A stretch of 25,307 bases of DNA, taken from positions 1-25,307 of the forward strand of contig JBAQLV010000006.1 of assembly GCA_049302185.1 (NCBI GenBank), in the 5' to 3' direction. Positions 21,292-25,307 of this stretch are shown here, piece after piece. The notes beneath the pieces are model-generated. The model saw only the letters and a program-made list of their open reading frames with translations. It had not been told where the DNA came from and made no database searches. The position numbers were made by a program, and so were the translations under genes. Position 1 is the stretch's first letter. Each line of letters opens with the position of its first letter. The stretch comes from UBA1546 sp049302185 (GTDB taxonomy: Bacteria; Nitrospirota; Thermodesulfovibrionia; Thermodesulfovibrionales; UBA1546).

Positions 21292-22629
21292 ATGCGCGCG
21301 TATGACTTAATAAAGAAAAAACGTGACGGAGCAGAGCTTTCAAAAGAAGAACTATCATTCCTCATCACAGAATACCTCTCCAATAAAATCCCTGATTATC
21401 AGATGTCCGCCTTTCTGATGGCTGTTTATTTCAGCGGAATGACAGATGCCGAGACAATTGCCTTAACCGGATTGATGCTTTCATCAGGCAATAGGCTGGA
21501 TTTTTCAGATATCTCAATCCCCAAGGTTGACAAGCATTCAACAGGGGGGGTGGGTGATAAGACAAGCATAATACTCGCTCCTCTCATGGCTGCGATGAAC
21601 GTAAAAGTCCCGATGATTGCAGGCAGGGGGCTTGGCCATACAGGAGGGACAATTGATAAGCTTGAGTCAATTCCCGGATTCAGGACAGACATCTCAGCGC
21701 AGGAGTTTAAAAAGAATGTCAGGGACCTAGGTTTTTCCATAATAAGCCAGACAGATGAGATTGCGCCTGCTGATAAAAAACTCTACAGCCTCAGGGATGT
21801 TACTGCAACTGTGGAGTCAATCCCGCTGATTGCGGCAAGCATTATGTCAAAGAAGCTTGCAGAAGGCATTGGCGGGCTTGTGCTTGATGTGAAGGCTGGC
21901 AAAGGCGCATTTATGAAAAATATCGGTGATGCAAGAAACCTTGCAAGGACAATGGTTAACATAGGCAATTCAATGGGAGTAAAGACAGTCGCAGTTATTA
22001 CGGACATGAATCAGCCTCTTGGGAAAACCGTTGGAAACGGGCTTGAGATTAAAGAATGCATCTCTGCATTAAGAGGGAAGATGTCGGATGATTTAAAAGA
22101 GGTGGTTCTTACGCTCGGGTCATGGATGGTTTATGCGGCTGATTGCGTTACAGAAGAAGTAGCAATATCAAGGCTTTCAGAGCATGTGCTGATAAAATAC
22201 AAGGCAGAACTTATGGATTTCATAGAGAAGGGCGATGCATTTAAAAAATTTGTTGAATTTGTTGACGCCCAGTACGGCGACCCTGAAGTAGCTTTTAAAC
22301 CCAATATGATTCCATCCGCCACAAGAGTAAAAGAGATAAGGATTCCCGATAAGGGCTATATACAGGCGATGGATGCTGAAAAAGTCGGCACAGCGTCCAT
22401 GCTTCTTGGCGCAGGAAGACGGCAGGCTGAAGACAGGATTGACCATTCTGCAGGCATAGTCTTAAATAAGAAAACAGGGGATTCCATAACTCCTGATGAG
22501 CCTGTTGCTATTTTTCATTACAATGACGAGACATACATAAAGGAAGCAGAGGAAGTTTTTCTTTCAGGGATTCAGGCTGGCGAGATCCCTCCGGATAAAA
22601 GACCAGTAATAATTGATGTGGTTATATAA
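21292..22629 (+). CDS. pdp: Pyrimidine-nucleoside / thymidine phosphorylase
   Basis: A 445-residue cytoplasmic enzyme that splits pyrimidine nucleosides with phosphate to base and (deoxy)ribose-1-phosphate. The NP-II family signature is complete: VDKHSTGGVGDKTS (residues 79-92, phosphate site), GRGLGHTGGTIDKLESIPGF (111-130), the DVTATVESIPLIAASIMSKK region and VLDVKAGKGAFM. The C-terminal domain carries MLLGAGRRQAEDRIDHSAGI. The start MRAYDLIKKK aligns with B. subtilis Pdp. An ATG three codons upstream (21283) is an alternative. Pdp and DeoA cannot be separated by eye. The upstream terminator isolates it from the accessory region. Confidence 0.93.
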   Translation: MRAYDLIKKKRDGAELSKEELSFLITEYLSNKIPDYQMSAFLMAVYFSGMTDAETIALTGLMLSSGNRLDFSDISIPKVDKHSTGGVGDKTSIILAPLMAAMNVKVPMIAGRGLGHTGGTIDKLESIPGFRTDISAQEFKKNVRDLGFSIISQTDEIAPADKKLYSLRDVTATVESIPLIAASIMSKKLAEGIGGLVLDVKAGKGAFMKNIGDARNLARTMVNIGNSMGVKTVAVITDMNQPLGKTVGNGLEIKECISALRGKMSDDLKEVVLTLGSWMVYAADCVTEEVAISRLSEHVLIKYKAELMDFIEKGDAFKKFVEFVDAQYGDPEVAFKPNMIPSATRVKEIRIPDKGYIQAMDAEKVGTASMLLGAGRRQAEDRIDHSAGIVLNKKTGDSITPDEPVAIFHYNDETYIKEAEEVFLSGIQAGEIPPDKRPVIIDVVI

Positions 22630-22636
22630 AAAGTCA

Positions 22637-22702
22637 ATAAAGTGAATAGTGTCAGTGAATAGTGTCTGTGACTGACACTGACAACTGACACTGAATGTTG
22701 AC
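22637..22702. repeat. Degenerate short-word repeat (GTGAATAGTGTC type), inverted
   Basis: The left part reads GTGAATAGTGTCAGTGAATA. The right part reads GACTGACACTGACAACTGAC, complementary to it. The last word contributes TTGACA, which fits the -35 of a promoter for the OppDF genes. Confidence 0.8.
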
Positions 22703-22726
22703 AAAGGCTCTTTGAATCCATATATT
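22698..22726 (+). promoter_or_regulatory. Sigma-70 type promoter of the OppDF pair
   Basis: TTGACA (22698-22703), 17 bases, TATATT (22721-22726). The -35 is perfect, the spacing ideal, and the -10 has four of six consensus bases. The -35 is the end of the degenerate repeat. Confidence 0.6.
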
Positions 22727-22734
22727 AAATAATC

Positions 22735-22812
22735 ATGGATTCTCATCTGCATGAACTGCATGAAAAAGAAGCAAAGACATACATTCAACTCCTAAAGAAA
22801 AAGGAACAGTAA
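22735..22812 (+). CDS. Possible 25-residue leader peptide before oppD
   Basis: ATG at 22735 opens MDSHLHELHEKEAKTYIQLL and a Lys-rich end, with a stop 6 bases before the GTG of the ATPase gene. It starts close to the predicted transcription start and has no SD. It may be a short leader peptide, or chance. Confidence 0.3.
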   Translation: MDSHLHELHEKEAKTYIQLLKKKEQ

Positions 22813-22818
22813 GAAGCA

Positions 22819-23799
22819 GTGTCACTGCTTGGAATAAACTCACTTGATATCTTATTCAGGACTTCAGCAAAGCCGATAAAAGTAGTCAGCGGCCTGTCTT
22901 TTAATATCAATGAATCCGAGGTATTTGGGCTTGTCGGCGAAAGCGGCTGCGGCAAAAGCCTTACGGCTCTTGCTTTGATGGGCATACTTCCTCCAAATGC
23001 TTATGCTGAAGGCTCGATAAACTTCAGAGGCACAGACCTCCTCAAACTTGACAGAGAACCCATGCGCCGCCTGCGCGGGAAAGAACTGGCAATGATATTT
23101 CAGGAACCCATGACATCGCTTAATCCGGTTCTGACTATCGGGTATCAGATATCAGAGGTTATGACAACGCATCTCGGCATGTCAAAAAAAGAGGCTTCCG
23201 ACAGGGCAATAGAACTGCTGCGCGATGTGAAAATACCGTCGCCTGAGATAAGGATAAAAGAATATCCGCACCAGATGTCGGGAGGCATGAGGCAGAGAGT
23301 GATGATAGCAATGGCAATTGCATGCAACCCCGCTCTGCTTATCGCAGATGAACCTACAACCGCGCTTGATGTGACCATACAGGCTCAGATACTTGAACTC
23401 CTTCAGGGGCTAAGGCAGGGAAGAAAGATGTCGGTGCTTCTCATAACGCATGACCTCGGCATTATCTCGGAGAACGCCAAAAGGGTTGCGATAATGTATG
23501 CAGGAAGGGTTGCGGAACTCACAGATGTAAATGAGCTGTTCAGTAACCCGAGGCATCCATATACAATGGGGCTTCTTGATTCACTGCCAAAGGAGAAAGG
23601 CAAGCCTCTTAATCCTATCCCGGGAACTGTTCCGCGTCCTGACAGGCTTCTTGACGGCTGCAAGTTTGCTGACAGGTGCAGGTTTGTTATCCCTGCATGT
23701 CAAGAAAGAGAGCCTGACCTCAGGCAGATATCAACAGAAAAGGAAATTACACATCTTGCAAGGTGTATAAGAGCGGAAGAGATTATATGGAACTACTGA
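22819..23799 (+). CDS. oppD: Peptide ABC transporter ATPase, OppD/DppD type
   Basis: A 326-residue cytoplasmic ATPase subunit. Walker A is GESGCGKS (40-47), Q-loop IFQEPMTSLNP, signature MSGGMRQRV (153-161), Walker B LLIADEP (173-179), switch His211. The C-terminal oligopeptide/dipeptide domain has the Cys-rich tail (Cys281, Cys287, Cys294, Cys316) that carries an iron-sulfur cluster in some family members. It starts at GTG (22819) with a weak SD. It overlaps the OppF-type gene by 13 bases. No permease or binding-protein gene is in the window, so its partners must be elsewhere. Oligopeptide versus dipeptide or nickel uptake cannot be decided. Confidence 0.92.
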   Translation: MSLLGINSLDILFRTSAKPIKVVSGLSFNINESEVFGLVGESGCGKSLTALALMGILPPNAYAEGSINFRGTDLLKLDREPMRRLRGKELAMIFQEPMTSLNPVLTIGYQISEVMTTHLGMSKKEASDRAIELLRDVKIPSPEIRIKEYPHQMSGGMRQRVMIAMAIACNPALLIADEPTTALDVTIQAQILELLQGLRQGRKMSVLLITHDLGIISENAKRVAIMYAGRVAELTDVNELFSNPRHPYTMGLLDSLPKEKGKPLNPIPGTVPRPDRLLDGCKFADRCRFVIPACQEREPDLRQISTEKEITHLARCIRAEEIIWNY

Positions 23800-24776
23800 G
23801 CGTAAAGGCTTTAAAAAAATATTTCCCTGTGAAAAAGAAGCTGGCAGGCGAACCGCTCTGGCTTAAGGCTGTGGACGGTATTGATTTTTTAATAGAGAAG
23901 GATAAGGTCTTTGCGCTTGTCGGCGAAAGCGGCTGCGGCAAATCAACTGTTGCGCGTCTTGTTTTGAAACTTATGAAGCCTACCTCCGGAGAGATACTTT
24001 TTGAGGGCAGGGATATATTTGCGCTTAAAGGCGATTCCCTGAAGGCATTCAGGAAATCTGTGCAGATAATATTTCAGGATCCCTTTGCATCGCTTAATCC
24101 GAGGAGGACTGTTTTTGATACGATTTCAGAGCCGCTGAAGATACACAGGATCGTTGACAAAAAATACTTCAAAGACGCAAGCGCAGAACTCCTGAAAAAA
24201 GTCGGTCTCGGAGCAGATGTGATGAACCGCTATCCTCACGAATTCAGCGGCGGACAGAGGCAGAGGATATGCATTGCAAGGGCGCTTGCCGTGAATCCGA
24301 AACTTATAGTTGCAGATGAACCGCTCTCAGCGCTTGATGTTTCAATACAGGCGCAGATACTCAATCTGCTTCAGAAGCTCAGGGAAGAAACAAAGATAAC
24401 GTTTCTGTTTATAAGCCATGACCTTAAGATTGTCCATTATTTCAGCGATACCGTAGCTGTGATGTACCTCGGCAGGATAGTTGAATATGCAAAAACAGAA
24501 GAGTTGTTTAGCAAACCAATGCATCCATACACAGACATACTGCTTGCGTCGGCGCCTCGTATTGCCCATTCACCCATTCATCCATTGGCCCATTCACCAA
24601 AAGAGATTGGTGAAGTTCCGAGTCCGATACATATCCCTTCGGGATGTCCGTTCCATCCGAGGTGTCCTAAGAGATTCGAGCCCTGCGATAATATAGTTCC
24701 TGTCCTGAAACAAGTTCAGGATCAAGAAGCAAAGGGCAGGTTTGTTTCATGCCATCTCTGGAATCCCTATGAATGA
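23787..24776 (+). CDS. oppF: Peptide ABC transporter ATPase, OppF/DppF type, with repeat-derived loop
   Basis: A 329-residue partner ATPase. Walker A is GESGCGKS (46-53), signature FSGGQRQRI (153-161), Walker B LIVADEP (173-179), switch His211. The C-terminal OppF/DppF part has PSGCPFHPRCPKRFEPC (284-300) and SCHLW. The ATG at 23787 has GGAAGAG upstream and overlaps oppD. Residues 258-272 (RIAHSPIHPLAHSPK) are coded by four 8-bp CCCATTCA-type units and replace the usual short link before VPSPI. Residues about 306-314 (VLKQVQDQE) are coded by a palindrome (24703-24721). Both keep the frame and leave catalytic motifs intact. Confidence 0.92.
   Translation: MELLSVKALKKYFPVKKKLAGEPLWLKAVDGIDFLIEKDKVFALVGESGCGKSTVARLVLKLMKPTSGEILFEGRDIFALKGDSLKAFRKSVQIIFQDPFASLNPRRTVFDTISEPLKIHRIVDKKYFKDASAELLKKVGLGADVMNRYPHEFSGGQRQRICIARALAVNPKLIVADEPLSALDVSIQAQILNLLQKLREETKITFLFISHDLKIVHYFSDTVAVMYLGRIVEYAKTEELFSKPMHPYTDILLASAPRIAHSPIHPLAHSPKEIGEVPSPIHIPSGCPFHPRCPKRFEPCDNIVPVLKQVQDQEAKGRFVSCHLWNPYE
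24565..24596. repeat. 8-bp tandem repeat (CCCATTCA x 4) inside oppF
   Basis: The units CCCATTCA, CCCATTCA, TCCATTGG and CCCATTCA give the odd His/Pro-rich loop of the protein. The 8-bp period is not a multiple of three, so four units (32 bp) alone would shift the frame. The inserted stretch must be longer or compensated. Confidence 0.8.
24703..24721. repeat. Palindrome TCCTGAA-ACAAG-TTCAGGA inside oppF
   Basis: A 7-5-7 hairpin near the 3' end of the gene codes an extra segment (LKQVQDQ) between the conserved Cys residues of the C-terminal domain. Confidence 0.6.
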
Positions 24777-25307
24777 CTGGAAGGACAATGTTTTCTTTGT
24801 CCTTCTGCCTCCATTTTTGTTAAAGTATATAAAAGTTTATCTACTTCATCTATCAGTTTCTTGAACAGCCCACCATGGCTTTTTGAATCTCCGAAAAGTT
24901 CTGTTCTTAATTTTTGAATCTCAGGGTCATAATCACCCCCCCACCCCCCCCTTGTTAAGGGGGGGCTAAGGGGGGTAAGGTGCCCGTTCTGCATGGCATG
25001 CCTTTCTAAAATCAAAAGCTGTTTTGCTTTTTCTGTAAATGGCATAAGCAGTTTTTTTATTCTGTGTAATTTCTCTTTATCTCTGGCTGAGAGCTGACCG
25101 CTGAGAGCTGAGAGCTCTTTCACCATCACATACAAAGTGCAGTATTCAAGCCCTCTTACGCCTCTGCGCCACTGCAATAGCATAGGATTTCTCCAGAACC
25201 AGAGAAAATTACGAATGCCGAGGCTAATTAGGTCATTGACTGCGGCTTCAAGTTCATTAATTAGTAACGAGTGACGAGTGACGAGTGACAAGTCACCCCC
25301 CTTACTC
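24767..25307 (-). CDS. Unrecognised helical protein, 5' end beyond the window, with repeat insertions
   Basis: The reverse frame is open from the right edge to TAG at 24767, at least 180 residues. No usual start is convincing (a TTG at 25291 lies in a repeat), so the gene probably begins outside the window. It is mostly helical: LINELEAAVNDLISLGIRNF, LLQWRRGVRGLEYCTLYVMV, KLHRIKKLLMPFTEKAKQLL, LFKKLIDEVDKLLYTLTKME. No family is recognised. Three stretches are repeat-coded but in frame: 25263-25294 (SLVTRHSLL), 25085-25117 (LSALSGQLSA) and 24935-24980 (LTPLSPPLTRGGWGG). It is convergent with oppF, overlapping by 10 bases. Confidence 0.55.
   Translation of the reverse strand, partial: SKGGDLSLVTRHSLLINELEAAVNDLISLGIRNFLWFWRNPMLLQWRRGVRGLEYCTLYVMVKELSALSGQLSARDKEKLHRIKKLLMPFTEKAKQLLILERHAMQNGHLTPLSPPLTRGGWGGDYDPEIQKLRTELFGDSKSHGGLFKKLIDEVDKLLYTLTKMEAEGQRKHCPSSHS
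24780..24805. terminator. Hairpin between convergent oppF and the last gene
   Basis: A perfect 9-bp stem GAAGGACAA / TTGTCCTTC with an 8-base loop lies 4 bases after the oppF stop, followed by a T-run some 12 bases on. It could end the oppF transcript. It lies inside the 3' end of the opposing gene. Confidence 0.4.
24935..24980. repeat. C-run/G-run repeat inside the last gene
   Basis: ACCCCCCCCACCCCCCCC, then TTGTTAA, then GGGGGGGCTAAGGGGGGTAA form an inverted repeat of the CCCCTCC family. In the minus-strand gene it codes LTPLSPPLTRGGWGG. Long homopolymer runs make this site prone to frame change. Confidence 0.8.
25085..25117. repeat. Degenerate GAGCTGA-word repeat inside the last gene
   Basis: The words GCTGAGAGCTGACC, GCTGAGAGCTGAGAGCTC give four units of seven to eight bases, read in frame as LSALSGQLSA on the minus strand. 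Confidence 0.75.
25263..25294. repeat. Degenerate ACGAGTG-word repeat at the window end
   Basis: The tandem words AACGAGTGACGAGTGACGAG, TGACAAGTC (about four units of seven bases) are followed by a C-run. On the minus strand it reads SLVTRHSLL. Confidence 0.75.

Overview
The window looks like a chromosomal segment from a Gram-negative, probably anaerobic or microaerophilic bacterium of moderate-to-low GC. The evidence is an outer-membrane porin ending in Phe, a KdsC-type phosphatase (LPS Kdo pathway), a rubrerythrin-like protein, a GH57 branching enzyme with a short GT35 glucan phosphorylase, and the general style of the intergenic DNA. These fit Nitrospirota (Thermodesulfovibrionia-like) or a deltaproteobacterial relative. 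That placement is inferred from gene style, because no marker gene in the window settles it.

Layout. Bases 1-254 hold the start of a PAS sensor gene (minus). Bases 377-2387 hold a small XRE regulator and the GH57 branching enzyme (plus). Bases 2351-4441 hold LysR, RNase HI and a coiled-coil C4 zinc-ribbon protein (minus). tRNA-Met(CAU) follows at 4553-4628. Bases 4743-7055 are an overlapping phosphate operon of a DUF47/PhoU-like protein, a PiT transporter and a secreted HAD-like protein. A small inverted-repeat element abuts an Ogt-type methyltransferase gene (7218-7706), followed by rubrerythrin and an FKBP/SlyD-type isomerase. Bases 8700-15847 (minus) read kdsC-pgsA-plsY, a TPR/zinc-ribbon membrane protein and a DUF4388 protein with a pseudopilin-like tail, then queC-glgP. 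tRNA-Ala(GGC) lies at 15861-15936.

From about 16.0 to 21.2 kb the window becomes a repeat-rich accessory region. It holds a TPR protein, a DUF559 endonuclease bracketed by two 115-bp direct repeats, a 450-bp complex leader, a porin, a REP-associated tyrosine transposase (RAYT) bracketed by two identical palindromes, several small genes, and two short remnants of porin 3' ends. Bases 21292-25307 hold a pyrimidine-nucleoside phosphorylase, an OppD/OppF ATPase pair without permeases, and an unrecognised protein cut by the window end.

The most unusual property is a set of degenerate short-word tandem repeats (7-9 bp units, a different word at each locus) at more than ten places. Several lie in frame inside conserved genes (queC twice, oppF, the last gene), so the encoded proteins carry extra loops. 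The second striking signal is that the last seven codons of the porin recur twice downstream as H-x-[LI]-TLSF-stop, each before its own GC-rich terminator. This suggests a former tandem porin array invaded or replaced by small gene cassettes.
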